DNA of 64,000 nucleotides from an uncultured Lachnospiraceae bacterium (GCA_900319245.1 ONNQ01000001.1:1-64000); one strand, 5' to 3'. Positions 37,527 to 46,815 are shown, numbered from the stretch's first letter. Made by a program: numbers and translations. The notes: generated by a model not told the origin, from the sequence alone.

Positions 37527-37604
37527 GGCAAGGAGGACAGAGAAGCCTCTTACACATCGCGGGCACCGAGCCAATCAGAAGCATAAAGGGCATACAGAGA
37601 ATAA

Positions 37605-37635
37605 AAAAAGCTGCCGGGATACGGCAGCTTTTCTC
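37605..37635. terminator. Bidirectional terminator after dapA
   Basis: AAAGCTGCCG (37607-37616) pairs with CGGCAGCTTT (37622-37631), with T tails on both strands, between dapA and the convergent Bax-inhibitor gene. Confidence 0.85.
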
Positions 37636-37685
37636 TGTGATACAGTTTTCTCTGTGATACGATATGTAGTTTTACGATCTGTGGC

Positions 37686-38369
37686 TCAGTCGCGTCTCTT
37701 TCCGGTGATGGACAGGATTCTGACGAACAGGTTGACCACGTCCAGATAGATATCCGCTGCGGAGTCGACCGCGTTATTCAGCGTCTTGGGGAACTGCTGC
37801 GCTCTGTGCCAGTCCAGTCCGATGTAGCCGCAGAAGATCAGTGCCACTGCGTAGTCGATGATGGTCATGGGAAGACCAAACAGGAGAGAGCCGATCAGCT
37901 CGACCAGGATGCATCCGATCAACGATACGAAGAGCGTTCTGCCAAGATTCTGAAAGAAGCCGGGATATAGCATGGACAGAAGCACCATGATCACCGTGAT
38001 CAGCGCAGTCGCGATGAACGCGTAAGACACGGAGTGTCCTGTAAAGGCGGTCACATAGAAGGTGAGGAGAAGCCCCATCGAAATCGCCATGCCAGTGAAG
38101 CCCGCAAAGCTCACAGCCGGGCTGTTGGACTTGTGCACCAGGATCGAGCAGCCGATCGTGCCTGCAAAGTAGAGCACAAGGACCAGCAGATAATTCATGC
38201 TGAGGATCTGGTATGTAAAGAAAGTGGCCATCACGACATTGATGAGGACGCCCCACAGGAGTGTCAACCCGATCGTCAGGTTGTAGGTCCTCTCTGTGAC
38301 CATGGTCCCTGCGTAATGGTTCATTCTTTCCAGCCTGTATTCTTTGTTCATGTTGTTCATATCAGCCAT
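37686..38369 (-). CDS. Bax inhibitor-1/YccA-family membrane protein
   Basis: 227 residues with seven hydrophobic segments. The family includes YetJ, a pH-sensitive calcium leak channel, and YccA, which modulates FtsH. The C-terminal segment DYAVALIFCGYIGLDWHRAQ carries the family's conserved acidic residues. GGAGG lies seven bases before the ATG at 38369, which is preferred to upstream ATGs that overlap the ribosome site. Monocistronic and divergent from serA. Confidence 0.87.
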   Translation of the reverse strand: MADMNNMNKEYRLERMNHYAGTMVTERTYNLTIGLTLLWGVLINVVMATFFTYQILSMNYLLVLVLYFAGTIGCSILVHKSNSPAVSFAGFTGMAISMGLLLTFYVTAFTGHSVSYAFIATALITVIMVLLSMLYPGFFQNLGRTLFVSLIGCILVELIGSLLFGLPMTIIDYAVALIFCGYIGLDWHRAQQFPKTLNNAVDSAADIYLDVVNLFVRILSITGKRRD

Positions 38370-38559
38370 GTTATTTACCTCCATCATAGAATGTGCAAAC
38401 GGTCAGCCGGAAGGAACGGCTGTACCGTATACAAATACAGCACCTATTGTCATATACGGCTTCCGATTTGTAAATCCATTATAGCGCGCAAATTGTCCAA
38501 ATTTTCGAAAAATCTGTGAACATAGCGCTTTGCTGTGGCAACGTGTCAAAACAGAGATG

Positions 38560-38588
38560 TTGTGAAGTACGAAAAATCGGTGTAGAAT
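38560..38588 (+). promoter_or_regulatory. serA promoter
   Basis: TTGTGA (38560-38565) and TAGAAT (38583-38588) are 17 bases apart, about 50 bases before the ATG. No T-box or other riboswitch is apparent in the leader. Confidence 0.65.
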
Positions 38589-38639
38589 AACACAATATCG
38601 GAAACTGCGAAACAGGAACTTACAGAAAGGGCAGAAAAG

Positions 38640-39803
38640 ATGTTCAAATATGCTTGTCTCAACAATATATCGGAAAGGGGACTTCTGAAATTTACCCCCG
38701 ACTACGAGCGATGCGATGATCCCGCACAGGCACAGGGCCTTCTTGTGCGGAGCGCGTCCATGCACGATATGGCCTTTTCGCCGGATCTTCTTGCGATCGC
38801 AAGAGCCGGCGCCGGCGTCAACAACATCCCGCTGGAGCGCTGCGCGAAGCAGGGCATCGTCGTATTCAATACGCCAGGCGCCAACGCCAACGGCGTAAAG
38901 GAGATGGTCCTGGCCGGCATGCTTCTGGCATCCAGAGATATTGTCGAAGGCGTCGACTGGGTGCGCGCCAACTGGAACAACAAGGACATTGCGAAGACAG
39001 CGGAAAAAGAAAAGAAGAAATACGCGGGCACAGAGCTGGCCGGCAAGAGGCTGGGAATCATCGGCCTTGGCGCGATCGGCGTGCGCGTTGCCAATATGGC
39101 AGTGGAACTGGGCATGGAGGTTTTTGGCTACGATCCTTATGTGTCGGTGGATGCGGCGTGGCACTTAAACCGCAAGATCACGCATGTGTTTGATCTCGAT
39201 GAGATCTATTCCCGCTGCGACTTCATTACGATTCATGTGCCGGCAACGCCTGCCACCAAGGGCATGATCGACAAGGAAGCCGTGAAGAAAATGAAGAAGG
39301 GCGTGATCCTCATCAACATGGCGAGAGACGCGCTGGTCGATGAGGAGGCCGTGATCAAGGCGATCGATGCAGGCAAGATCCGCCGCTATGTGTCCGATTT
39401 CCCCAATCCAACGGTAGCCGGACGAAGAGGCTGCATCACGACGCCCCATCTGGGCGCCTCCACCGAGGAGTCGGAGGACAACTGCGCAGAGATGGCGGTC
39501 GACGAGCTGATGGATTATCTGGAGAATGGAAACATCAAGAACAGTGTCAACTATCCTGCCTGCAGCATGGGCGTATGCAGATCCGCGAGCCGAATCGCGA
39601 TCTTCCATGAGAATAAGGTCAACATGATCAATCGCCTGACGACGCTGATCGGCGGCAGCGAAGTGAATATTGCGGAAATGACCAGTAAATCAAGAGGTGA
39701 AGTAGAGTACACGATGCTGGATCTGGATGCACCTGCCACAAACGAGCTGGTGGAGGAGATTTCCCGGATCGAGGGCGTGTGGAGAGTGCGCGTGGTCAAG
39801 TAA
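38640..39803 (+). CDS. serA: D-3-phosphoglycerate dehydrogenase
   Basis: First step of serine synthesis, NAD-dependent oxidation of 3-phosphoglycerate. 387 residues: the short form with a catalytic/NAD domain (GIIGLGAIGVRVANMA Rossmann motif, NMARDALVDE arginine region, TTPHLGAST histidine region) and a C-terminal ACT domain (about 318-387) that usually gives serine feedback. No serC is adjacent. It is followed within 25 bases by the alpha/beta-hydrolase-like gene, so the promoter may drive four genes. Confidence 0.93.
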   Translation: MFKYACLNNISERGLLKFTPDYERCDDPAQAQGLLVRSASMHDMAFSPDLLAIARAGAGVNNIPLERCAKQGIVVFNTPGANANGVKEMVLAGMLLASRDIVEGVDWVRANWNNKDIAKTAEKEKKKYAGTELAGKRLGIIGLGAIGVRVANMAVELGMEVFGYDPYVSVDAAWHLNRKITHVFDLDEIYSRCDFITIHVPATPATKGMIDKEAVKKMKKGVILINMARDALVDEEAVIKAIDAGKIRRYVSDFPNPTVAGRRGCITTPHLGASTEESEDNCAEMAVDELMDYLENGNIKNSVNYPACSMGVCRSASRIAIFHENKVNMINRLTTLIGGSEVNIAEMTSKSRGEVEYTMLDLDAPATNELVEEISRIEGVWRVRVVK

Positions 39804-39827
39804 ACGACGCGCGGAAAGGAATGTGTC

Positions 39828-41051
39828 GTGGCAGTCAACCATACAATGCACGATTACTTATATTGGAGAGGAGACCTCCCTTTTTCGGTGGATCCCTTCA
39901 ATGAAGTGGACAACCTGATCCTGGCCCAGACGGCCTATATCGATTTTGACGGAATTGTGCCGGAATCCAGAGAGGACGCAATACCGATCAAAGAAGTCTA
40001 TAATCAATATTGGCTGATGCATACCAAAGAGGAGATCATGCAGAGGGAGAGCTTTGTCAAGCTTTCCCCCTTCCTGCTGGAACCGCTGGCGGAGAGCAGG
40101 CGATTCGGCGACATGAAGCTGTCGGGGTACGTCAATCACATCAATAAGGATACGCAGGCGCAGATGTCTGCCGTACAGTTCGAATTGGATGACGGGACTG
40201 TGTACGTGGCATTCCGCGGCACGGATGAGACCATTGTCGGCTGGAAGGAGGATTTCAACCTCAGCTTTATGTCCCAGACAGAGGGGCAGCGACTGGCCGT
40301 AGAGTATTTGAATACGAATTTTGCGGATACCGACCTGCGGCTCCGGGTGGGCGGCCACTCCAAGGGCGGCAATTTCGCCGTATATGCATCGGCCTTTTCC
40401 CTTGCGGCAGTGGAGGCGCAGATCATGGAGGTGTACACCAATGACGGCCCGGGCTTTCGACCGGAGCTGACCCGGAAAGAAGCGTACACCAATATCATGA
40501 AGAAGACGATCAGCATCGTGCCCAGGGACTCCGTGATCGGAAGGCTTCTCAGCTCCAGTCTTGTTCCGCACGTTGTGGGGAGCGGGGCCAGCGGCATTAT
40601 GCAGCACGACGCACTGACATGGCAGATCAAGGGAAACCGCTTTCTGCAGGCAGAGCAGTCCCGGGAGAGCCGGCTCCTGGAGAAGATCCTGAGCGACTGG
40701 CTCGTCAACGTGGACGACGAGGGACGAAAACTCTTCGTGGATCAGATTTTTGGCGTACTGCAGGCAACAGGCCTTGATACGATGAAGGAAGTGCGATCCG
40801 CCAACCTGACCGATCTCAGTGAGGCCATTCAGGCGGCAAGAAAGCTTCCCAAGGACCAGCAGAAGGAATTCGCGGAAGTCCTGACGCAGCTTATAAAGAG
40901 CGGCGAGAAGACGTTCTATGAGCAGCTCGGCAGCAAAGAGGGGAAAGTCCCCGAGTTTATCAGAAAGTGGGCAGCTCGGAAAGAGGAGGCGCTCAGTGGA
41001 GAAGAGCAAGAGGATGGATCTGGAGACGGTCCGTTCGAAGACAAAGGGTAG
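39828..41051 (+). CDS. DUF2974 (Mbeg1-like) alpha/beta-hydrolase family protein
   Basis: 407 residues from a GTG start with AAAGGA upstream. The lipase-like nucleophile elbow GGHSKGGN places Ser178 as the presumed nucleophile, and VAFRGTDET is the usual preceding strand. The DUF2974 family is common in gut Firmicutes and lacks a firmly assigned substrate. No signal peptide, so cytoplasmic. The C-terminal ~100 residues are charged and end in an acidic tail. The Nudix gene starts inside its last 56 bases. Confidence 0.8.
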   Translation: MAVNHTMHDYLYWRGDLPFSVDPFNEVDNLILAQTAYIDFDGIVPESREDAIPIKEVYNQYWLMHTKEEIMQRESFVKLSPFLLEPLAESRRFGDMKLSGYVNHINKDTQAQMSAVQFELDDGTVYVAFRGTDETIVGWKEDFNLSFMSQTEGQRLAVEYLNTNFADTDLRLRVGGHSKGGNFAVYASAFSLAAVEAQIMEVYTNDGPGFRPELTRKEAYTNIMKKTISIVPRDSVIGRLLSSSLVPHVVGSGASGIMQHDALTWQIKGNRFLQAEQSRESRLLEKILSDWLVNVDDEGRKLFVDQIFGVLQATGLDTMKEVRSANLTDLSEAIQAARKLPKDQQKEFAEVLTQLIKSGEKTFYEQLGSKEGKVPEFIRKWAARKEEALSGEEQEDGSGDGPFEDKG

Positions 41052-41616
41052 GCGCAGTGAAGAAATCCGCCCTGTCCGGCGAAGGAATGCGGTCCTGATC
41101 CCTCTGATCGAGAAGAACGGAGAACTGCGCATCCTCTTTGAGGTGCGCCAGGCAGGAATTCGCCAGGGCGGTGAGATCTGCTTTCCGGGCGGCATGATCG
41201 AAATGGGAGAAGCGCCGTCGGAAGCGGCGATCAGAGAGACAGCAGAGGAACTGATGATCCCTGCGGACCACATAGAGATACTGGCACCCATGCACACGAT
41301 GGGCGGCCCCGGCGGCGCGCAGATTGATTCGTTTCTCGGCGTGCTCCACGACTACCGGGGAAGCTATTCCCAAGAGGAAGTGGACCACGTCTTTACCGTT
41401 CCGCTCGACTGGTTTGCGCAGCACGCGCCCAGGCAGAGCAAAGGCGCTATGACAGTGGAAACGGCAGAGGATTTTCCCTTTGACCTGATCCCCGGCGGAA
41501 GAGATTACCCGTGGAGGAAGATCCCTCGTACCTTTTACTTTTATGAGACACAGGGCGGCGTGATCTGGGGGATGACAGCGGAGCTTTTGTACCACTGTCT
41601 GAAGGAGCTTGTATGA
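40996..41616 (+). CDS. Nudix hydrolase, CoA-pyrophosphatase type
   Basis: 206 residues. The Nudix box runs GGMIEMGEAPSEAAIRETAEEL (residues 65-86), in register with GX5EX7REUXEE except that the final Gly is Met. The flanking FPGGMIE and LAPMHTMGG fit the NudL/YeaB group that hydrolyses coenzyme A and derivatives. The GTG start at 40996 has GAGGAGG six bases upstream and overlaps the previous gene by 56 bases; an internal ATG at 41014 is the alternative. ATGA overlap with the next gene indicates tight coupling. Confidence 0.86.
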   Translation: MEKSKRMDLETVRSKTKGRRSEEIRPVRRRNAVLIPLIEKNGELRILFEVRQAGIRQGGEICFPGGMIEMGEAPSEAAIRETAEELMIPADHIEILAPMHTMGGPGGAQIDSFLGVLHDYRGSYSQEEVDHVFTVPLDWFAQHAPRQSKGAMTVETAEDFPFDLIPGGRDYPWRKIPRTFYFYETQGGVIWGMTAELLYHCLKELV

Positions 41617-42626
41617 AGCGGCGGCTCACATTTACAATCGGACCGCAGGAGACCGGGATGAGCATCCGGTCTTTTCTGCGTGAGAGGCTGTCCTTTTCAG
41701 GGCACCAGATCAGCCGGCTCAAATTTCAGGAGGAAGGAATCCGCATAGACGGGCGCAAAGCCTACGTCAATCATATCCTCTCAGAAGGAGAGCAGTTAAC
41801 TGTGGGACTTACAGAGCAGGTGCTCCGAAGAGACACAGAGGGCGGTAAGCCTGCCAAAATATGGGCGGCGCCGGCCAGTGAGCTGGCGGCATATCCGCTG
41901 CAGGTTCTGTATGAGGACAGGGATCTTTTGATCGTCCATAAACCGGCCGGCATGGTTTGTCACCCTTCGCCCGGCCATTACAGCGACACGCTGGCCAATC
42001 AGGCAGCAGCCCATCTGGGCGGGATCGGGACAGCGATGGATATGCGCGTGACAGGGCGGCTGGACCGCGAGACATCGGGGATCGTGACCTTTGCGCGCAG
42101 TTCGGAGGCCGCCGCCATGATCCAACGGCAGCGGGCGGACGGCCGCCTTCAAAAGATTTATCTGGCGCTGGCGCACGGGCGCTTTACGGATTGTTTTGGC
42201 GCGGTGGATGCCCCCTTGCGAAGAGAAGGCCCGGGCTTCCACAAAATGGTCTGCGCGCCGGACGGAAAACCGGCGAAGACCTTCTACAGAGTTGTGGCGG
42301 AGACAGAGTCTTGTGAGGGCGCTGTAAGAACGCTTCTTGTGTGCCGGATTGAACATGGAAGAACCCATCAGATTCGCGTCCATATGGCGTCCATTGGACA
42401 CCCGCTGGTCGGAGATCCTCTGTATGGAGAAGATGGCGCAGACTGCGCTGCAGAGCCGATGGGGCTTCACGCCTATCAGCTTTCGCTTGTGCAGCCCTTT
42501 TTGGACAAGCGGATCGAAGTGTGCGCGGAAAGGCCGGACTGGGCGCGTGTATGCACCCGGGCGCGTATTGAGGACGCCGTACACGAAATGTTCAAAGATT
42601 CAGGGCAGCAGGATTTGTTCATTTAG
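41613..42626 (+). CDS. RluA-family pseudouridine synthase
   Basis: 337 residues. The N-terminal S4-like region is followed by a catalytic domain with TGRLDRETSG, nucleophile Asp151, and the HQIRVHMA segment. RluA, RluC and RluD types cannot be separated by reading. The start overlaps the Nudix stop by four bases (ATGA). It is the second pseudouridine synthase in the window, besides the RsuA-like one at 8648. Confidence 0.92.
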   Translation: MKRRLTFTIGPQETGMSIRSFLRERLSFSGHQISRLKFQEEGIRIDGRKAYVNHILSEGEQLTVGLTEQVLRRDTEGGKPAKIWAAPASELAAYPLQVLYEDRDLLIVHKPAGMVCHPSPGHYSDTLANQAAAHLGGIGTAMDMRVTGRLDRETSGIVTFARSSEAAAMIQRQRADGRLQKIYLALAHGRFTDCFGAVDAPLRREGPGFHKMVCAPDGKPAKTFYRVVAETESCEGAVRTLLVCRIEHGRTHQIRVHMASIGHPLVGDPLYGEDGADCAAEPMGLHAYQLSLVQPFLDKRIEVCAERPDWARVCTRARIEDAVHEMFKDSGQQDLFI

Positions 42627-42644
42627 GAACAGATACAGTATAAT
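42615..42644 (+). promoter_or_regulatory. Promoter of the HAD gene, inside the end of the RluA-family gene
   Basis: TTGTTC (42615-42620) and TATAAT (42639-42644) are 18 bases apart, 35 bases before the HAD start. Confidence 0.55.
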
Positions 42645-42678
42645 AGACAGTGAGCATTAACAAACAGGAACGCAGACA

Positions 42679-43533
42679 ATGGATGGACAGAGCGGAGACA
42701 GGCAGACAGTGGACATAAGAGAACGGTATCGGGTCAACCAGGACCCTGACAATATCATACCCCGGATCAGGAACTTCTGCCTTGACATGGATGGGACCGT
42801 GTATCTGGACTCGACCTGGATCGACGGCGCCAAGGATTTTCTGGCTGCCCTCACGGCGACAGGCAGAACATACTGCTTTATGACCAACAACTCGTCCAAG
42901 AGCGCCGGGATCTACGTAGAAAAGCTTCTGAACATGGGGCTTGTGATCGACCCGGAAACGCAGCTGATCACCTCCGGGCACGCTACGGCAGAATACCTGA
43001 AGAGGACGTATCCCGGAAAGAAGATCTATCTCTTCGGAAATCCTATGGTCAAGATGGAATTTGAGGAGCGAGGCGTTCTGATCGACGAGGAGCATCCCGA
43101 CGTGGTGGTGACAAGCTTCTGCACAAGCTTCCACTACAGGGACCTGTGCAAACTCTGCGACCTGGTGCGGGAAGGCCTGCCATACGTGGCGACCCACCCC
43201 GACTATAACTGTCCTACTAAGACCGGTTTTATACCGGACATAGGATCCCTGACCGCTTATGTGGCGGCGTCCACCGGCAGAAGACCGGATAAGGTGGTCG
43301 GAAAGCCGGAGGCAGAGATCATTGACTATGCGCTCACGACAATGGGCGGGCGAAGAGAGGAATCCTGCGTTGTGGGAGACCGTCTGTATACAGATGTCAA
43401 ATCCGGCGTCAACAACGGCTTATATGGTATATTTGTACTGAGCGGGGAGGCGCAGCTGGAGGATCTTCCGTCGTCGGATGTGAAGCCCCATCTGATTTTT
43501 GACTCCGTGAAAGAGATGATTCCGTTTTTATGA
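42679..43533 (+). CDS. HAD-family phosphatase, NagD-like (class IIA)
   Basis: 284 residues. Motif I CLDMDGTVYLD holds the nucleophile Asp and acid Asp; motif II TNNSSKS; class IIA cap; motif III Lys and GKPEAEIID; motif IV VGDRLYTDV. Family members remove phosphate from nucleotides or sugar phosphates, such as AraL and NagD. Substrate unknown. larB begins 40 bases downstream on the same strand, and possible involvement with the pincer cofactor pathway is speculation. Confidence 0.9.
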   Translation: MDGQSGDRQTVDIRERYRVNQDPDNIIPRIRNFCLDMDGTVYLDSTWIDGAKDFLAALTATGRTYCFMTNNSSKSAGIYVEKLLNMGLVIDPETQLITSGHATAEYLKRTYPGKKIYLFGNPMVKMEFEERGVLIDEEHPDVVVTSFCTSFHYRDLCKLCDLVREGLPYVATHPDYNCPTKTGFIPDIGSLTAYVAASTGRRPDKVVGKPEAEIIDYALTTMGGRREESCVVGDRLYTDVKSGVNNGLYGIFVLSGEAQLEDLPSSDVKPHLIFDSVKEMIPFL

Positions 43534-43573
43534 TTGGTTTTCGACAAAATATTGGATAGTAGAGAGGTGTTGC

Positions 43574-44332
43574 ATGGAGACACGCGAGATCTTGGAACAA
43601 GTAAAGAGCGGTACCATGAGTGTAGAGGAAGCGGAAGGGCATTTCCGCAGGCAGCCCTTTGAGGATATGGGATTTGCGAAGCTGGATTTGCACAGGAAGA
43701 TCCGTTCCGGCTTTCCGGAAGTCATCTTCTGTAAGGGAAAGCCTGACGCGTTTCTGGTCTCGATTTATAAGAGAATGGTGGAAGAAGAGGGAAAGGCGTT
43801 TGGCACAAGGGCCAGTAAAGAGCAGTATGAGAAGGTCCGGGAAGCGATTCCCGATATCCAATACGACCCTATTTCCGGCATCCTCAAGCTGGAGAGAGAA
43901 CAAAGTGACAGGGAAGGCCTGATCGCGGTTGTAACAGGCGGAACCGCCGATATCCCCGTCGCTGAGGAAGCGGCGCAGACGGCGGAGTACTTTGGTGCAA
44001 AGGTGGAGAGGATCTATGACGTTGGGGTCAGCGGGATTCACAGACTCCTTTCTCAGACGGAAAAGCTCCAGGACGCCAACTGTATTGTGGCCGTGGCGGG
44101 CATGGAAGGCGCGCTGGCAAGCGTTGTGGGCGGCCTTGTGAGCAATCCCGTGATCGCAGTCCCCACGTCGGTGGGCTATGGCGCGAATTTCGGCGGTCTT
44201 TCGGCGCTTCTTACAATGATCAATTCCTGCGCAAACGGCATTGCCGTCGTCAATATCAACAACGGCTACGGAGCCGGTTACATGGCAACGCAGATCAATC
44301 GCCTTGCATGTGGAGGGAAGAGTGAAGAATAA
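43574..44332 (+). CDS. larB: Nickel-pincer cofactor biosynthesis protein LarB
   Basis: 252 residues. LarB carboxylates nicotinic acid adenine dinucleotide and hydrolyses it to pyridinium-3,5-biscarboxylate mononucleotide, the first step to the nickel-pincer cofactor of lactate racemase. It is related to PurE; the glycine-rich VAVAGMEGALASVVGGLV and the AVPTSVGYG segment are typical. AGAGAGG precedes the ATG. It overlaps larC by 11 bases. Neither larE nor larA is in the window. Confidence 0.93.
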   Translation: METREILEQVKSGTMSVEEAEGHFRRQPFEDMGFAKLDLHRKIRSGFPEVIFCKGKPDAFLVSIYKRMVEEEGKAFGTRASKEQYEKVREAIPDIQYDPISGILKLEREQSDREGLIAVVTGGTADIPVAEEAAQTAEYFGAKVERIYDVGVSGIHRLLSQTEKLQDANCIVAVAGMEGALASVVGGLVSNPVIAVPTSVGYGANFGGLSALLTMINSCANGIAVVNINNGYGAGYMATQINRLACGGKSEE

Positions 44333-45656
44333 CGATAGAATCCTATATCTGGAATGTGGAACAGGTATTAGCGGCGATATGACCGTCGCGGCACTCCTGG
44401 ACCTGGGCGCAGACCAGGACAAGCTCCTGCAGGTGCTGAAGGGAATCCCCGGAAACGGGTTTGAAGCAAAGATCAGCAGAGTGAAAAAGGCTGGAATCGA
44501 TTGTTGTGACTTCGACGTCATACTGGACGAAGCGCACGACGGCCATGATCACGACATGGACTATCTGTACGGACATCTGCACGAGCATGGCCATGACCAC
44601 GATCACGAACACCATCATGACCATGATCACGATCACGAGCATCATCACCATCACGACCACGACCATCATCACCACCACACAGGGATGAAGGAGATCCGGG
44701 AGATCATCGCGCATCTTTCCTTGACGGACGGCGCCAGAGCGCTCGCGCTGCGCATTTTTGAGATCCTCGCGCAGGCGGAATCAGAGGCGCACGGCGTCCC
44801 TGTGGACGAGGTCCATTTCCATGAAGTAGGAGCGCTGGATTCCATCGTGGATATTGTGGCAGCGGCGGTATGCCTGGATGATCTGGGCATCGAAAAGGTG
44901 GCGGTGACAGGGATCACAGAGGGAAGCGGGACGGTTCGCTGTCAGCATGGAATTCTGCAGGTCCCGGTGCCGGCGGTGGAGAGGATCGCAAGAGCGCATG
45001 CGCTGCCCCTTCATTTTACGACCCGCAAAGGAGAACTGGTGACGCCGACAGGCGCGGCCATCGCAGCCGCTGTGATGACGCAGCAGGCCCTTCCGGAAAA
45101 ATTTGTGATCGTAAAGACCGGCCTTGGCGCAGGAAAACGCGAATATGAGATCCCGAGCATCCTGCGGGCCATGATCCTGGAACCTTGCGAAGAAGCTAAG
45201 GACATCCAAAGCGACCGGATCTGGAAGCTCGAGTGCGATATGGACGACTGCACCGGCGAGCAGCTGGGGTATGCACTGGGGAGACTCTTTGACGAGGGCG
45301 CCAGAGAGGCGCATTACGCACCGATCTTTATGAAGAAGAACCGGCCCGGATGGGAACTGACGGTGATCTGCGATGAAGCGCATCGCGATCAGCTTGAGAA
45401 GGTGATCTTTGAGGAGACGACGACGATCGGGATTCGCAGACAAGAGATGGAGCGCAGTGTTTTGACCCGAAAGACGGTGTGCGTAAAGACCCGGTACGGT
45501 GAGATTCCGGTCAAGGTCAGCGGGGAGAACACGCATCAGAGGATTCATCCGGAGTACGAGATGGTAGCGGCAGCGGCCGTGCAGCATGGCGTATCCTTCG
45601 GGACCGTATACGAAGAAGTGCTTACACAGATGTTGTCAGCCGGAAGCGGCGCATGA
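44322..45656 (+). CDS. larC: Nickel-pincer cofactor biosynthesis protein LarC, His-rich
   Basis: 444 residues. Inserts nickel into pyridinium-3,5-bisthiocarboxylic acid mononucleotide (CTP-dependent) to finish the pincer cofactor. Starts at GTG 44322 with GGAGGG upstream, overlapping larB. N terminus LYLECGTGISGDMTVAALLDLG is typical. Residues 72-119 hold 26 histidines alternating with Asp/Glu, a likely nickel-storage loop. The frame is continuous, unlike Lactobacillus plantarum, where LarC1/LarC2 need a frameshift. Probable operon with larB. Confidence 0.93.
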   Translation: MKNNDRILYLECGTGISGDMTVAALLDLGADQDKLLQVLKGIPGNGFEAKISRVKKAGIDCCDFDVILDEAHDGHDHDMDYLYGHLHEHGHDHDHEHHHDHDHDHEHHHHHDHDHHHHHTGMKEIREIIAHLSLTDGARALALRIFEILAQAESEAHGVPVDEVHFHEVGALDSIVDIVAAAVCLDDLGIEKVAVTGITEGSGTVRCQHGILQVPVPAVERIARAHALPLHFTTRKGELVTPTGAAIAAAVMTQQALPEKFVIVKTGLGAGKREYEIPSILRAMILEPCEEAKDIQSDRIWKLECDMDDCTGEQLGYALGRLFDEGAREAHYAPIFMKKNRPGWELTVICDEAHRDQLEKVIFEETTTIGIRRQEMERSVLTRKTVCVKTRYGEIPVKVSGENTHQRIHPEYEMVAAAAVQHGVSFGTVYEEVLTQMLSAGSGA

Positions 45657-45667
45657 CAGAAAGGTAA

Positions 45668-46213
45668 ATGATTGTGAGAGTATTTGAGACGAAAAGAGAT
45701 AAACCTGACTTCGCAGAAGTATACGAGCGGGATTATTCCTACGTTTATAACTATATTTATATGCAGGTGATGCACAGGGAGAATACAGAAGACCTTGTCA
45801 GCGATGTGTTCATGAAGGCCATGGCGCATTACGACGGATTTGACCCGTCCAAGGCTTCCACAAGGACCTGGCTGTGCACGATCGCAAGAAACTGCCTGAT
45901 CGACTATTTTAGGAAGAACGGGCGCAGAAAGGCCGAGAATCTCGACGACGCGCCGGAACCCTCCGCTGTGGACGAGTATGACATCTTAAAGAACCCGGTC
46001 AACAAAGAGGTGTACAGGCTTCTTACGCAGCTGTCGCAGGAAGAGAGAGAACTGCTGACCATGATCTATGTGCAGGAGCTGAAGAATCCCCAGATCGGGG
46101 AGATCCTGGGAATCAATGCGAAAGCGGTGAGCGAAAGGCACAGACGGCTCCTGGCAAAGTTAAGAGCCATGGAGAAGGGCAAAGAGAGCGGAGATTATCT
46201 GGATTTCTCTTAA
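45668..46213 (+). CDS. Sigma-70 family RNA polymerase sigma factor, ECF-like
   Basis: 181 residues. Region 2 (about 15-85, ..YSYVYNYIYMQVMHRENTEDLVSDVFMKA) and region 4 (about 125-172, LSQEERELLTMIYVQELKNPQIGEILG) are separated by a short linker; region 3 is absent. AAAGG lies just before the ATG, 11 bases after larC, so it may be read with larBC. No anti-sigma gene follows in the usual operon position. The convergent gene at 46299 encodes an RsbW-like ATPase that could play that part, though this is only positional. Confidence 0.88.
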   Translation: MIVRVFETKRDKPDFAEVYERDYSYVYNYIYMQVMHRENTEDLVSDVFMKAMAHYDGFDPSKASTRTWLCTIARNCLIDYFRKNGRRKAENLDDAPEPSAVDEYDILKNPVNKEVYRLLTQLSQEERELLTMIYVQELKNPQIGEILGINAKAVSERHRRLLAKLRAMEKGKESGDYLDFS

Positions 46214-46236
46214 AAACGGGTTCATAACCGGCAAAG

Positions 46237-46268
46237 AAAAACCTGCCGTTTCCAAAAGAAGCGGCAGG
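46237..46268 (-). terminator. Terminator of the anti-sigma-like gene
   Basis: On the - strand CCTGCCGCTTC pairs with GAAACGGCAGG (one G:T), followed by TTTTTCTTTG. The + strand side has no T run. Confidence 0.8.
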
Positions 46269-46298
46269 CTGTATTTATGAGAGAATTTATGATAGTAC

Positions 46299-46730
46299 CT
46301 ATGAGAGTACCTTGCGAAGAGACAGGCGGTTTTCGCCGTCTTCATAGACGTAGAAAAGCTGGTCGGCATACTTTTGCACGAGAAAGATTCCCAGACCTCC
46401 AATCTGGCGCGCGGAGGCGGGAGAGGAGAGATCGGGAGACGGTTTCTCAAGCGGGTTATAGGGAATTCCGCTGTCGCGGAAAGTGATCGTTATGGCATCC
46501 TTTTTATCATTCAGGGCCAGATCGATCGCGGCGGTTCCCCGCTTGTCGGGGTAGGCATAGCTGGCGATGTTGATAAAGATCTCTTCAACAAGCATATCCA
46601 GCTCCAAAAGCGTGCGCATGCTGCAGGAACAAGGCGCCAGAAATGCTCTGACCTGCTCCTGCGCGGCGGCAAAATTCTCCGGCACTGCTTCCAGAATAAA
46701 CGTATGGCTGTTCATCGTCTGATCGGGCAT
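46299..46730 (-). CDS. RsbW/SpoIIAB-like ATP-binding protein
   Basis: 143 residues of the GHKL ATPase fold used by anti-sigma factor kinases: N box LVEEIFINIASYAY, G1 box FRDSGIPYNP, G2 box RQIGGLGIFLVQK. Such proteins phosphorylate an anti-anti-sigma factor and bind a sigma factor, or act as switch kinases with Rsb-type phosphatases. No partner STAS or PP2C gene is adjacent. AAAGGA lies eight bases before the ATG at 46730. It is convergent with the sigma factor gene. Confidence 0.85.
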   Translation of the reverse strand: MPDQTMNSHTFILEAVPENFAAAQEQVRAFLAPCSCSMRTLLELDMLVEEIFINIASYAYPDKRGTAAIDLALNDKKDAITITFRDSGIPYNPLEKPSPDLSSPASARQIGGLGIFLVQKYADQLFYVYEDGENRLSLRKVLS

Positions 46731-46772
46731 AACGTTGTTCCTTTCGCATAGGATTCACAAATGCTGCAAAAA

Positions 46773-46792
46773 CACCTGACAGGTGTACCTGT
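46773..46792. promoter_or_regulatory. Overlapping inverted repeats upstream of the RsbW-like gene
   Basis: CACCTG-A-CAGGTG (46773-46785) overlaps ACAGGT-GT-ACCTGT (46779-46792). The pair lies between the RsbW-like gene (-) and the malic enzyme promoter (+) and looks like a repressor operator. Confidence 0.45.
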
Positions 46793-46815
46793 ATTATAGT
46801 ATAGTACAGTATACA

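Noticed and set aside
44520-44685. Simple-sequence CAT/GAC repeat as a separate element
   Set aside because: It is the His/Asp loop of LarC in frame, not an independent repeat.
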